Of a stretch of DNA of 18,882 nt, positions 6,982 through 14,941 are shown piece by piece. Source of the DNA: Bacteroidota bacterium (lineage in GTDB: Bacteria; Bacteroidota; Bacteroidia; Bacteroidales; VadinHA17); NCBI GenBank assembly GCA_006227095.1, contig SBFZ01000308.1, positions 1-18,882 on the forward strand. The letters run 5' to 3'. Within the stretch, counting starts at the first letter, position 1; each line of letters begins with the position of its first letter. The notes under the pieces are model-generated. The model did no database searches and was not told the DNA's origin. It saw only the letters and a list, made by a program, of their open reading frames with translations. The position numbers and the translations under genes are program-made.

Positions 6982-8607
6982 ATGAAAAAAATCATTTCAG
7001 TTGTTTCCGCACTCGTTGTCACAGGCGCCCTCTTCGCCGGCGGCCTTGTCACCAACACCAACCAGAGTGCCCAGTACATAAGGCTGCTTAGCCGCAACGC
7101 CTCCATGGATATTGATGCTGTATACTACAACCCTGCAGGTCTGACAAAACTTGCACCGGGCTTTCATTTCGGCATCAATAACCAGACAGTCGGGCAGGGA
7201 AGGTCTGTAATGAATTCCTATCCCTATCTTCATGGGGCTCCCGACAGGGAATATATTGGTACCGTCAGTGCTCCGTTCTTCCCGAGCATCTATGCTGCCT
7301 ACAACACCGGAAAACTGGCTTTCTCTGCTGCATTCAACCCTGTGGGCGGCGGTGGCGGTGCAACCTATGATGAAGGACTTGCTATGATTGAAATGCCCAT
7401 ATCTGACCTCGTACCGGTTCTTCAGTCGCGTGGTGCACAGGACTACAGGCTTGAGACAAATTTTGTCGGTTCATCAATATTCTACGGATTCCAGGGCAAC
7501 ATCTCCTACAAGATCAATGACATCATCTCCATTGCAGCCGGGGCACGTTACGTAATGGCCAGGAACACCTACGAAGGCAAGCTTGAAAACATCGAACTCA
7601 ACATGGGCGGCACATGGCTGCCTGCAAGCACTGTATTCTCCACCATTGCAACTCAGCTCACAAGCATCGTGGCAATCCCGACTTCCATAGCCCCGATTAT
7701 CGCTGCCGGCTACGGCGACCTGACACTTGCACAGGCTGAAGCCGTTGGTCTTACTCCAACACAGAGGGCTGGCATTGAAGCCGGCCTCGCTGCCATAGGC
7801 GTTCCTGCTGCAAACATCCCCCTCATGACAATCAGCCAGGTCAGCGGTGCCGTTACAACAGCCACACCTACCCTCAACGGACAGATCGCACAGGCTACAG
7901 CCACCTCGGCACTCATGCAGAACCAGAGCGCGGATGTGCTTCAGACAGGTTCAGGGATAACCCCGATAATCGGAGTGAACCTCACATTCGCTGACATTGT
8001 GAATGTTGGTATCAAATATGAATTTGCCACCAAACTGAGGGTCATCAATGAAACCACATCCGACTTCACCACCGGGTTCAATCCTGAAACAGGGGCTCCT
8101 GTAACCATGTTCCCTGACGGTGCTGAAACCATCAATGACATGCCCGCAATGCTGGCCATTGGTGCTGAAGTCAGGCCAACTGACAGGTTTATGCTGACCG
8201 GCAGCGTCAACTATTACTTTGACAAGAAAATAGACTATGACGGCAGTGCCGACAAGGATATCAACATGATCGACAAGAACTTCATGGAGTATGCCTTCGG
8301 AGTGGAGTACGGCTTTACGAAAAAGCTCCGTGCCAGCCTTGCCTACGCCGGGACCATGACCGGAGTCAACCTGAACTACCAGGATGAGCTCAGCTACAGC
8401 CTGAACACAAACACATTCGGTGGCGGACTGGGATTCCGGATAAGCCCGATGATCGACCTCAATGTCGGAGGGATCTATACAATATACCAGGAGGCAGAGA
8501 AGACCTCGAGCCGGGCTATGACCGGCACAACCATTATGGTTCCTTTTACAGAGACATTCAACAAGGATACCTGGGTGGTTGCAATAGGCGTCGACCTCCA
8601 CTTTTAG
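6982..8607 (+). CDS. OmpP1/FadL family outer-membrane channel
   Basis: A 541-aa predicted outer-membrane beta-barrel of the OmpP1/FadL/TodX family, which lets hydrophobic compounds such as long-chain fatty acids cross the outer membrane. Seen: a signal peptide MKKIISVVSALVVTGALFAGG; the family signature near the mature N-terminus (SRNASMDIDAVYYNPAGLTKL); repeated amphipathic strands (YGFQGNISYKINDIISIAAGARYV, INVGIKYEFATKL-like segments); and the barrel end WVVAIGVDLHF. An unusual block at about residues 214-322 is Ala/Thr/Ile-rich, looks helical and interrupts the barrel (see findings). The protein is somewhat longer than E. coli FadL (about 446 aa), and that block accounts for the difference. 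It appears to be a single-gene unit with its own terminator just downstream. Substrate unproven. Confidence 0.88.
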   Translation: MKKIISVVSALVVTGALFAGGLVTNTNQSAQYIRLLSRNASMDIDAVYYNPAGLTKLAPGFHFGINNQTVGQGRSVMNSYPYLHGAPDREYIGTVSAPFFPSIYAAYNTGKLAFSAAFNPVGGGGGATYDEGLAMIEMPISDLVPVLQSRGAQDYRLETNFVGSSIFYGFQGNISYKINDIISIAAGARYVMARNTYEGKLENIELNMGGTWLPASTVFSTIATQLTSIVAIPTSIAPIIAAGYGDLTLAQAEAVGLTPTQRAGIEAGLAAIGVPAANIPLMTISQVSGAVTTATPTLNGQIAQATATSALMQNQSADVLQTGSGITPIIGVNLTFADIVNVGIKYEFATKLRVINETTSDFTTGFNPETGAPVTMFPDGAETINDMPAMLAIGAEVRPTDRFMLTGSVNYYFDKKIDYDGSADKDINMIDKNFMEYAFGVEYGFTKKLRASLAYAGTMTGVNLNYQDELSYSLNTNTFGGGLGFRISPMIDLNVGGIYTIYQEAEKTSSRAMTGTTIMVPFTETFNKDTWVVAIGVDLHF

Positions 8608-8629
8608 TACTGACCTGCCTATGAAAACC

Positions 8630-8661
8630 AGAGACGTCCGTGACCCGGGCGTCTCTTTTTT
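8630..8661 (+). terminator. Intrinsic terminator of the OmpP1/FadL gene
   Basis: The arms AGAGACGTCCG (8630-8640) and CGGGCGTCTCT (8646-8656) form an 11-bp stem with one G-U pair and a 5-nt loop, followed by T6 at 8656-8661. It starts 22 bp after the stop codon. It lies between two convergent genes. On the minus strand the following bases (GGTTTTCAT) are a weaker T-tract, so it may also partly end the opposite transcript. Confidence 0.85.
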
Positions 8662-8663
8662 AT

Positions 8664-9344
8664 TCAGTAACTGATTCCCTCTCTTTTAAGGGTCTCAAGG
8701 TAAAGACCCAGGTCAGGAGTATCTGAGGTCAGCATCCTGTTGTACCATGACCGGGCTGCCTCCGGCCTCCCCAGCCTGTGATCAATCACGATCAGGGAAG
8801 TGTAGACTGAACCCTCAATACCAAGGTTAAGCGAGTCGGTCTCAAGGATGAAATCCTTCAGATGGTTGTAGGCATTCAGATCGTCTCCCTTATCACTGAA
8901 TGCATACGCGACGTCAAGCTTTTCATTCAGGGTACGGTCGGTCACAATACCCCTGAATGAGAGGCAACCTCCCATGCACTCCTCCACAACGGAAAACCAA
9001 GGCAGTACCCCCGTGGGAGGAAAGGTAAGCGAGAATGTGGCCTTTTCACCGGGCCGTTTGAACTTATGTGTTGCCGGGCAATATGGAAGTCCCTTCAGGT
9101 CTGTAAGCTTCAGTTTCATTCCGTCAGGCCTGACAAGGAAGGTGTTCCTGTCAATGCAGAACCATGCATTGTTGATGTCACTCATAATGGTAAACCAGAC
9201 CACTGTGGCATCGTGATTGAAATCGACCCTTATAAGCTCGGCAGTCCGTGGCGATTTTAACCCGTAGTTCGGATTCTCAACGCTCTGCCCCGCGGCAGTA
9301 TAAAAAACTGCCGCCATGATTGTCATCATTACTGTCTTTCTCAT
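8664..9344 (-). CDS. Conserved exported protein of unknown function
   Basis: I do not recognise a named family with certainty. The sequence resembles uncharacterised Bacteroidota exported proteins that begin with NPNYGLKS-like residues after the signal. Start at 9344 is chosen because it gives a compact signal peptide (MRKTVMMTIMAAVFYTAAGQ). A longer frame begins at 9371, but a -7-like element at 9383-9376 (TAACTTTA) would put the transcript start at about that point. The 226-aa product has an N-terminal beta-rich part (ELIRVDFNHDATVVWFTI, then FSLTFPPTGVLPWFSVVEE) with four Cys residues, two in ECMGGC. The C-terminal half is helical, with a single TPR-like segment (YTSLIVIDHRLGRPEAARSW). There is no lipobox, so it is probably periplasmic. 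It is convergent with the FadL-type gene and divergent from the Pho cluster; the Pho repeats upstream could in principle act on it too. Confidence 0.75.
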   Translation of the reverse strand: MRKTVMMTIMAAVFYTAAGQSVENPNYGLKSPRTAELIRVDFNHDATVVWFTIMSDINNAWFCIDRNTFLVRPDGMKLKLTDLKGLPYCPATHKFKRPGEKATFSLTFPPTGVLPWFSVVEECMGGCLSFRGIVTDRTLNEKLDVAYAFSDKGDDLNAYNHLKDFILETDSLNLGIEGSVYTSLIVIDHRLGRPEAARSWYNRMLTSDTPDLGLYLETLKREGISY

Positions 9345-9449
9345 CTCAACCGGCATTTGTGCAATTATCATACCGTAAAGTTAATGATTTACACCAAGAT
9401 GATTTTCAGTCTTTTTACTCACTCCTGCGATCAGGCGGAATATTATGTT

Positions 9450-9489
9450 TGTAACAACTTTGTCACATTTGTGTAACACGGATGTAACA
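9450..9489 (+). promoter_or_regulatory. Tandem Pho box: four 11-bp-phased repeats
   Basis: Four 7-bp direct repeats occur at 9450-9456 (TGTAACA), 9461-9467 (TGTCACA), 9472-9478 (TGTAACA) and 9483-9489 (TGTAACA), with an exact 11-bp period and 4-bp spacers. PhoB dimers bind 7-bp direct repeats with 4-bp spacers, and the third base block resembles the E. coli repeat CTGTCAT/CTGTCAC. The array ends 9 bp before a -7-like element (GATTTTTG, 9499-9506), the same placement as an E. coli Pho box relative to its -10. It lies directly upstream of the porin that heads the pst-pho cluster. Confidence 0.8.
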
Positions 9490-9498
9490 AATGAGAGA

Positions 9499-9506
9499 GA
9501 TTTTTG
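9499..9506 (+). promoter_or_regulatory. Probable -7 element of the porin promoter
   Basis: GATTTTTG matches TAnnTTTG in 7 of 8 comparable positions and sits 9 bp after the last Pho repeat. No good -33 TTTG is needed if PhoB activates. Transcription would start near 9513, about 22 nt before the chosen porin ATG. Confidence 0.5.
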
Positions 9507-9534
9507 TATTGTCAAACCTTCAATTATTAATTTA

Positions 9535-10530
9535 ATGAAAATGAAGTTTTTACCTGTCGTTCTCAGCATAGTGGTGCTGACGGCAGTACCCATGGCCGCC
9601 CAGGAAAGTGATGATTTCAAGCCTTCAGGCAAGTTTTTCGGACTGCTTTTTGCAAATTACCACTCCACATTTTCGGGTGGGGAGAACAGTTCGGCTTTTG
9701 AAATAACCCGATCATATTTCGGCTATGATTTCAGCTTTTCAAAAGAGATATCAAGCCGCATCCTGTATGACGGCATGACTGAGGTCATTAACGGGAAGAC
9801 CATTTATTCAGGTTATCTCCGGAATGCGTACCTTCAGTATGACAATGGCAGGTTACTGTTGCGCGGCGGCCTTATCGGCGCCGAGCAGATCTCGATGATG
9901 GAAAAAATCTGGGGGTATCGTTTCGTTACCAAGCCTCCCCTTGATTACTCAGGAATGGTATACTCGGCGGACCTTGGTGTAATGACAAAGGTAAGTGCAG
10001 GTGAGTTACTGAACATTGACCTGGCAGTAACCAACGGACGCGGCTTCAAGGATATAACCTCCAACGGCACCTACAGGCTCTCCACCGGTTTTACCCTTAC
10101 CCCTGCAGAAAATATTATTGTAAGGGGCTTCTATGACCTGATGGGGCCCTCAGGCCGGATGCAGCGCACAGCAAGCATTACTGCCGCATGGACGGGTCCG
10201 AAGTTCAATGCGGGAGCAGAGTACTTCAGGCAGGACAACGCCTCTATGACTGAAGGTCGGAACTACTCGGGGATAAGCATCTTCACAAAGGTGCCACTTT
10301 CCGATAAGGTAAGATTCTTCGCCAGGTATGACATGATCAGTTCGGTAACTATGGATGGTGATGAAGATCCATGGAACATAAGCAAGGATGGTGCCTATAT
10401 ATTTGCAGGTATTGATTTTTCTCCTGCAAAGAATGTAAGGATTTCTCCCAATTTTACAGGTTTCCTCCCCGCAGATGATGGCAGAGACAATGTCAGCACC
10501 ATCGGGCTTAACATCGAGGCCAGATTCTGA
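9535..10530 (+). CDS. Outer-membrane porin, probably phosphate-related (Pho-controlled)
   Basis: Predicted 331-aa outer-membrane beta-barrel. The start at 9535 gives MKMKFLPVVLSIVVLTAVPMAAQ, a clear signal peptide (an ATG two codons later is also possible). The frame is open back to 9445, but that start lies upstream of the Pho boxes and adds 30 residues with no signal features, so I reject it. The mature part is built of alternating amphipathic strands with Tyr/Phe girdles (FEITRSYFGYDFSFSKEISS, GYLRNAYLQYDNGRLLLRGG, SDKVRFFARYDM) and ends STIGLNIEARF with the terminal Phe of outer-membrane proteins. It resembles the OprP/OprO-type porin group only loosely; the phosphate role is inferred from the Pho boxes and from pstS lying 72 bp downstream with no terminator between. 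Anion selectivity is untested. Confidence 0.8.
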   Translation: MKMKFLPVVLSIVVLTAVPMAAQESDDFKPSGKFFGLLFANYHSTFSGGENSSAFEITRSYFGYDFSFSKEISSRILYDGMTEVINGKTIYSGYLRNAYLQYDNGRLLLRGGLIGAEQISMMEKIWGYRFVTKPPLDYSGMVYSADLGVMTKVSAGELLNIDLAVTNGRGFKDITSNGTYRLSTGFTLTPAENIIVRGFYDLMGPSGRMQRTASITAAWTGPKFNAGAEYFRQDNASMTEGRNYSGISIFTKVPLSDKVRFFARYDMISSVTMDGDEDPWNISKDGAYIFAGIDFSPAKNVRISPNFTGFLPADDGRDNVSTIGLNIEARF

Positions 10531-10602
10531 CAATGACGGCAGCGGGGATAGACCATAATTTGAATTAAATGCATAAATTTATTAACCCGTAACAATACAA
10601 AA

Positions 10603-11667
10603 ATGAAGAACAGAATCATTTTCCTTATGGTCGCAGTGGCACTCATCCTCGCATCATGCGGTGGAGGAGGGTCACAGGCAGGCAAACAGAAGCAGGTCAC
10701 CCTCTCTGCTGCCGGGGCTACCTTCCCGCAGCCCTTCTACAACCTCGCATTCAAAAAGTACAATGAAGCAGGCGGTCCGCTCATCAACTACGGAGGCATA
10801 GGTTCCGGAGGAGGTATCAAGAGTCTCCGTGACCAGATCGTTGACTTTGCAGCCACTGACGCATTTCTCTCTGACGCCGAACTGGCAGAGATGCCGGGTA
10901 AGGTGGTGCATATTCCCACATGTATAGGTGCAGTGGTAATAGCCTTCAACCTGCCCGGCGTGACCGAACTGAAGCTCACCCCTGAACTGCTTGAAGGCAT
11001 TTTCCTCGGGAATATCAAAATGTGGAATGATCCGAAGCTGCTGGCGGTTAACCCCGGACTGGTTATGCCTGACATGGAGATAACCGTTGTATACCGTTCT
11101 GACGGCAGCGGTACCACACATATCTTCAGCGATTACATGTCGAAGGTCAGCCCGGTATGGAATGCACAGCTTGGCACCGGAAAGGCGCTCAACTGGCCTG
11201 CTGGCATAGGAGCCAAGGGAAATCCGGGTGTGGCCGGAACGCTCAGCCAGACCCAGGGCTCTATTGGTTACATAGGCTTTGAATATGCCTTTGCCCAGAA
11301 GATTCCCATGGCCAGGCTGATGAACAGTGCCGGATTCTATATAGAACCAACCCTTGATTCATTCTCGGCAGCGGCTGCATCAGAGATGCCTGAAGACACA
11401 AGGGTAATGATCACCAACTCATCAAACCCCGCCGCCTACCCCATCACCAGCTTCACCTGGATAATACTGTACAGTGATCTGGCATACGGCAATCACAGTC
11501 GTGAAGCTGCCGAAGCCACCGTCAATACGGTCAAATGGCTCACCGGTGAGGAGGCCCAGGCAATTGCCACCAGTGTACACTATGCTTCGCTACCGCAGAA
11601 CGCTGCCCTTCAGGCAGCCAGGCTTCTGAAGGAAATTACATACCAGGGCGAACCCATTCTGAAATAA
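10603..11667 (+). CDS. pstS: Phosphate ABC transporter, phosphate-binding lipoprotein PstS
   Basis: High-affinity periplasmic phosphate-binding protein of 354 aa. The signal ends in the lipobox LILASC (Cys19), followed by a Gly-rich linker, so it is membrane-anchored. The phosphate-binding segments of the family are all present: AGATFPQPFY at the mature start, INYGGIGSGGGIKSL, VDFAATDAFL, the VVYRSDGSGTTHIF loop, and GNPGVAGTLSQTQGSIGYIGFEYA. Length is normal. It delivers phosphate to the PstCA channel encoded 4 bp downstream. No Pho box was found in the 72 bp before it; a weak TAAATTTA at 10574-10581 could be an independent -7 element, but read-through from the Pho-controlled porin promoter is the simpler reading. 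Confidence 0.97.
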   Translation: MKNRIIFLMVAVALILASCGGGGSQAGKQKQVTLSAAGATFPQPFYNLAFKKYNEAGGPLINYGGIGSGGGIKSLRDQIVDFAATDAFLSDAELAEMPGKVVHIPTCIGAVVIAFNLPGVTELKLTPELLEGIFLGNIKMWNDPKLLAVNPGLVMPDMEITVVYRSDGSGTTHIFSDYMSKVSPVWNAQLGTGKALNWPAGIGAKGNPGVAGTLSQTQGSIGYIGFEYAFAQKIPMARLMNSAGFYIEPTLDSFSAAAASEMPEDTRVMITNSSNPAAYPITSFTWIILYSDLAYGNHSREAAEATVNTVKWLTGEEAQAIATSVHYASLPQNAALQAARLLKEITYQGEPILK

Positions 11668-11671
11668 CCTG

Positions 11672-12523
11672 ATGTCAGGCGACAGGATAACAAAGGCACT
11701 GCTTTTCATCTCCTCACTGACAATCCTTCTTCTGGGTGCAGGGATAGTACTCTCCCTTTTCGGAGGGGCTATCCCTGCATTCAGGGAGTTTGGCCTGAAG
11801 TTCATCGTCTCCCCTGCCTGGAATCCCACTACAGGCAGCGAGGAGTACGGTGCACTCTCTTTCATTGCCGGAACGGTCATCACCTCCATACTGGCGCTGA
11901 TCATCTGTATCCCGATGGCCTTCTCCACATCGCTGTTTATAGCCGAGTACTATAACGGCACCCGTACCTCTTCCATCCTTCGCAGTCTTGTTGACCTTCT
12001 GGCCGGTATACCTTCAATAGTTTACGGCTTCTGGGGATTCTATGCCCTCCGCCCGCTGCTGGTGGCAACAGGCCTTAGCGACCAGGGATTCGGGGTATTC
12101 ACCGCCTCCCTGGTGCTGGCAATTATGATTGTGCCATATGCCACATCTCTCAGCGCCGAGATCATCTCCATGGTTCCGGCAGAGCTGAAGGAGGCAGCCT
12201 ATTCCCTTGGTGCAACGCGCCGTGAGGTGATATTCAGCGTGGTTATCCCGTCAGCACGGTCCGGCATCATCGCCAGCTTCATCCTGGCCCTGGGAAGAGC
12301 CCTGGGTGAGACCATGGCAGTGACAATGCTGATCGGCAATGCCAACGTCATCCCAAAAGGACTCTTCGCCCCGGGAAACACAATGGCTTCCGTCATTGCC
12401 AACCAGTTCGGTGAAGCCTCCGGACTGAAACTCAGTGCACTGATAGCCGTAGGGCTGTTGCTGTTCCTTATCACGGCAATTGTCAATGCCCTGGGAAAAC
12501 TTATCATCAAACGATTTGCCTGA
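11672..12523 (+). CDS. pstC: Phosphate ABC transporter permease PstC
   Basis: Inner-membrane permease subunit of 283 aa forming the phosphate channel with PstA. It has about six hydrophobic helices, the first at about 9-30. The ABC-permease coupling loop (EAA motif) is ELKEAAYSLGATRREVIFSV, followed by VIPSARSGIIASFILALGRALGETMAV. The segment DLLAGIPSIVYGFWGFYAL is typical of PstC. It starts 4 bp after pstS and ends 7 bp before the chosen pstA start, so it is firmly inside the operon. The order C then A follows the usual pstSCAB layout. Confidence 0.96.
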   Translation: MSGDRITKALLFISSLTILLLGAGIVLSLFGGAIPAFREFGLKFIVSPAWNPTTGSEEYGALSFIAGTVITSILALIICIPMAFSTSLFIAEYYNGTRTSSILRSLVDLLAGIPSIVYGFWGFYALRPLLVATGLSDQGFGVFTASLVLAIMIVPYATSLSAEIISMVPAELKEAAYSLGATRREVIFSVVIPSARSGIIASFILALGRALGETMAVTMLIGNANVIPKGLFAPGNTMASVIANQFGEASGLKLSALIAVGLLLFLITAIVNALGKLIIKRFA

Positions 12524-12530
12524 GAGAAAG

Positions 12531-13412
12531 ATGCACCCTGAACTGACTGATAATATTGCAAGGCGAAACCGGACAAACGGCAGGTTCAGATACCTGGTGA
12601 TAGCAGGCTCAGTAATCACCGTGGTACCCATCTTCCTTATTGTTGGCAATCTGGCAATAAAAGGTTACCGTCAGATCAATCTTGCCTTCTTTACCAAACC
12701 GGCACCTGACACCTTCCAGGCCATGATGGCTGCAGCCTCCGGGGAGATCATCCCGGGAGGGATAGCCAACGGACTGACAGGATCACTGCTTATGGTGCTG
12801 CTGGCTTCGTTCATTGCCATCCCGCTGGGACTGATGACCGGCATATTCGTCTATGAAAACGGAACCAGAAGATACGCCAGGTTCATCAGGAGCCTCACGG
12901 AAATACTGCAGGGGGTGCCTTCAATCATACTTGGCATCATTGCCTACCTGTGGGTGGTGAAGAATATTACCAGGGGATATTCAGCCCTGGCCGGCAGCGT
13001 CTCTCTCGCCATAATGATGCTTCCCCTTATCATCCGCTCCACCGAGGAGACCATGCGGATGATTCCGATAGCCATACGTGAAGCTGCATTTGCCCTGGGC
13101 ACACCTTACTACAAGATGATCTACAAGATACTTATCCCTGTCAGCTTCAGCGGCCTGGCCACAGGTGTGCTGCTGGCGCTCTCGAGGATACTGGGAGAGA
13201 CAGCCCCCCTGATGCTCACTGCCCTCGGAAGCCCGGCCGTCAGTTTTGACGTTACAAGGCCCGTGAGCGCCGTACCGCTGCTTATCTGGGACTTTTACAA
13301 TGACCCCAACATGGTCAGCCTCGTATGGAGCGCATCCCTCTTCCTGATGTTCTTTGTCCTTTCAATGAACCTCCTCGCCCGCAGTGTGGCGTCAAAACAT
13401 AAATATATCTGA
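12531..13412 (+). CDS. pstA: Phosphate ABC transporter permease PstA
   Basis: Second permease subunit. I choose the ATG at 12531, preceded by the purine-rich GAGAGAAAG and 7 bp after the pstC stop, giving 293 aa. A longer frame from 12480 would overlap pstC by 44 bp and add 17 residues with no homologous look. After a short cytoplasmic start (MHPELTDNIARRNRTNGRFR) come six predicted membrane helices. PstA landmarks are SLTEILQGVPSIILGIIAYLWVV, the coupling loop IAIREAAFALGTPYYKMIYK, and LALSRILGETAPLMLTALG. It partners PstC and is energised by PstB. Confidence 0.96.
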   Translation: MHPELTDNIARRNRTNGRFRYLVIAGSVITVVPIFLIVGNLAIKGYRQINLAFFTKPAPDTFQAMMAAASGEIIPGGIANGLTGSLLMVLLASFIAIPLGLMTGIFVYENGTRRYARFIRSLTEILQGVPSIILGIIAYLWVVKNITRGYSALAGSVSLAIMMLPLIIRSTEETMRMIPIAIREAAFALGTPYYKMIYKILIPVSFSGLATGVLLALSRILGETAPLMLTALGSPAVSFDVTRPVSAVPLLIWDFYNDPNMVSLVWSASLFLMFFVLSMNLLARSVASKHKYI

Positions 13413-13417
13413 ACCGG

Positions 13418-14194
13418 ATGAACAACACCCCGCAAAGCGAAAATGTACTTGAAATCAGGGACCTGTTTATAGCCTATGAACCGGGACGGTATGCAGTCAA
13501 GGACGTATCAGCCCATGTCAGGCGTAACAGCATCACTGCCATAATGGGTCCTTCGGGATGTGGCAAGAGCACCCTGTTGCGCGCGATGAACCGCATGCAT
13601 GAACTCTACCCGAACATAGAAACAAAAGGAGACATTCTTCTTGACGGCCAGAGCATCTTTTCAATGTCAGTGATAGAGCTCCGCCGAAAAGTGGGTATGG
13701 TCTTTCAGCGCCCCAACCCTTTCCCCAATATGACCATCTATGAAAACGTGGTGGCCGGTTTCAGCCTGAATGACATAAGGCTTAAAAAGAGCCAGCGCGA
13801 TGATATAGTGGAAAATGCGCTCCGCAACGTGGCTCTGTGGGACGAGGTGAAGGAGTCGCTCTACAGGAAGGGTACATTTCTTTCCGGGGGTCAGCAGCAA
13901 AGGCTCTGCGTTGCAAGGGCCATAGCCTTCAATCCCGAGGTGCTGCTCCTTGACGAGCCCACATCGGCACTTGATCCCATTGCTACATCCAAGATCGAAG
14001 ACCTGCTGGGTGAGCTGAAGAAGAAATACACACTGGTACTGGTGACACATAATATGTCACAGGCAGCGCGTATCTCTGACGACTCAATGTTTATGTACCT
14101 GGGCGAACTGGTGGAATCGGGCCACACCAATACCCTCTTCACAACCCCGAAAGACCCGCGCACGGAAGCTTACCTCACCGGTAAATTCGGTTGA
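13418..14194 (+). CDS. pstB: Phosphate ABC transporter ATPase PstB
   Basis: ATP-binding subunit of 258 aa, the usual PstB length. All catalytic motifs are intact: Walker A GPSGCGKST (44-52), Q-loop in GMVFQRPNPFPNMTIYENV (about 93-111, with the PstB-typical RPNPFP), signature LSGGQQQR (155-162), Walker B VLLLDE (175-180), and the H-loop His in VTHNMSQAARISD (His211). It starts 5 bp after pstA. Besides powering uptake, PstB with PhoU carries the phosphate-status signal to the sensor kinase in the known systems. Confidence 0.98.
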   Translation: MNNTPQSENVLEIRDLFIAYEPGRYAVKDVSAHVRRNSITAIMGPSGCGKSTLLRAMNRMHELYPNIETKGDILLDGQSIFSMSVIELRRKVGMVFQRPNPFPNMTIYENVVAGFSLNDIRLKKSQRDDIVENALRNVALWDEVKESLYRKGTFLSGGQQQRLCVARAIAFNPEVLLLDEPTSALDPIATSKIEDLLGELKKKYTLVLVTHNMSQAARISDDSMFMYLGELVESGHTNTLFTTPKDPRTEAYLTGKFG

Positions 14195-14211
14195 TTTCAC
14201 AGCTAATTTCA

Positions 14212-14219
14212 TACATTTG
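14212..14219 (+). promoter_or_regulatory. Possible internal promoter before phoU
   Basis: TACATTTG is an exact match to TAnnTTTG, in the widest gap (40 bp) of the pst-pho cluster. The upstream partner is only GTTG at 14190-14193 with an 18-bp spacer, which is short of the usual spacing. The leader before the phoU ATG would be about 9 nt. It could give basal phoU-phoB-phoR expression, but this is weak evidence from one element. Confidence 0.3.
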
Positions 14220-14234
14220 TCAAAACACCTGATT

Positions 14235-14933
14235 ATGAGTGAAAAGAAAGAACAGGCACTGAATGAGATAAAAAACAGCTTCAGCGAGATGGCAGGCCTT
14301 GTACTACGCCAGCTCACCCTGCTTGAGAAGCTGATGGGCACCGGTGATGAAGACACCTTCAACAGCCTCATCAGTGAGATGGACGTTGCAGAAAACCGCA
14401 TTGACAACCTCGAGGTCGTTATAGGTGAACAGTTCACCAGCACCATCGTCCTCTTCCAGCCGGTGGCATCAGACGTAAGAAGGCTCGTGGCAATCTACCG
14501 GATGACTGTCAACCTCGAACGGATAGGAGACAGGATACATAACCTCTGCAGGATAATCGGCACCATCAGGAACACAACCGAATATGCCTCCACCTCATCA
14601 CTGATCGGGAATATGCTTGCCTCAGGAAGCATAATGGTGGAAAAGGCACTGCTCTCCTTCACCAATTCAGACCCTGATTACGCAATCTGGACAATCAAGA
14701 ATGACACGGTGGTTGATGAGATGAACCACAAGCTTCTGCTGGGCCACCTGCGCAGGGAGAATATTGACGATAAAACCAGGTCAATGGTGCAGAGCTATAT
14801 CGAGCTGAAGGATATGATCTCAAATATCGAGCGGATAGCCGATCATGCCACCAATATTGCTGAAGCAGCCATCTACTCGTTGCAGGGAACGGATATAAGG
14901 CATACGGGGATCGGGAAGGAAGAAACGTTTTGA
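14235..14933 (+). CDS. phoU: Phosphate signalling regulator PhoU
   Basis: Cytoplasmic helical protein that links PstSCAB to the PhoR kinase and keeps the Pho regulon off when phosphate is plentiful. I start at the ATG at 14235 (232 aa, MSEKKEQALNEIKNSF). A TTG at 14217 in the same frame would add six residues but overlaps a promoter-like element. Two repeats of the PhoU metal-binding motif are visible: NLERIGDR at 93-100 and NIERIADH at 197-204, one in each three-helix bundle. Length is typical. It lies 40 bp after pstB and 8 bp before phoB. Confidence 0.94.
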   Translation: MSEKKEQALNEIKNSFSEMAGLVLRQLTLLEKLMGTGDEDTFNSLISEMDVAENRIDNLEVVIGEQFTSTIVLFQPVASDVRRLVAIYRMTVNLERIGDRIHNLCRIIGTIRNTTEYASTSSLIGNMLASGSIMVEKALLSFTNSDPDYAIWTIKNDTVVDEMNHKLLLGHLRRENIDDKTRSMVQSYIELKDMISNIERIADHATNIAEAAIYSLQGTDIRHTGIGKEETF

Positions 14934-14941
14934 TTTGAGAT

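Noticed and set aside
7951..8601. 216-codon open frame on the minus strand inside the FadL-type gene
   Set aside because: It is the antisense shadow of a clear barrel gene; the translation is rich in His/Val/Cys with no recognisable domain.
9445..9534. Upstream 30-codon extension of the porin
   Set aside because: It would begin before the Pho boxes and translate through the promoter; the signal peptide starts at 9535.
10531..10602. Second Pho box before pstS
   Set aside because: Only one TAACA-like heptamer (near 10590) is present, with no partner 11 bp away.
12480..12530. Longer pstA start overlapping pstC
   Set aside because: The ATG at 12531 has a purine-rich site and normal spacing; the extra 17 residues look like read-through of the pstC end.
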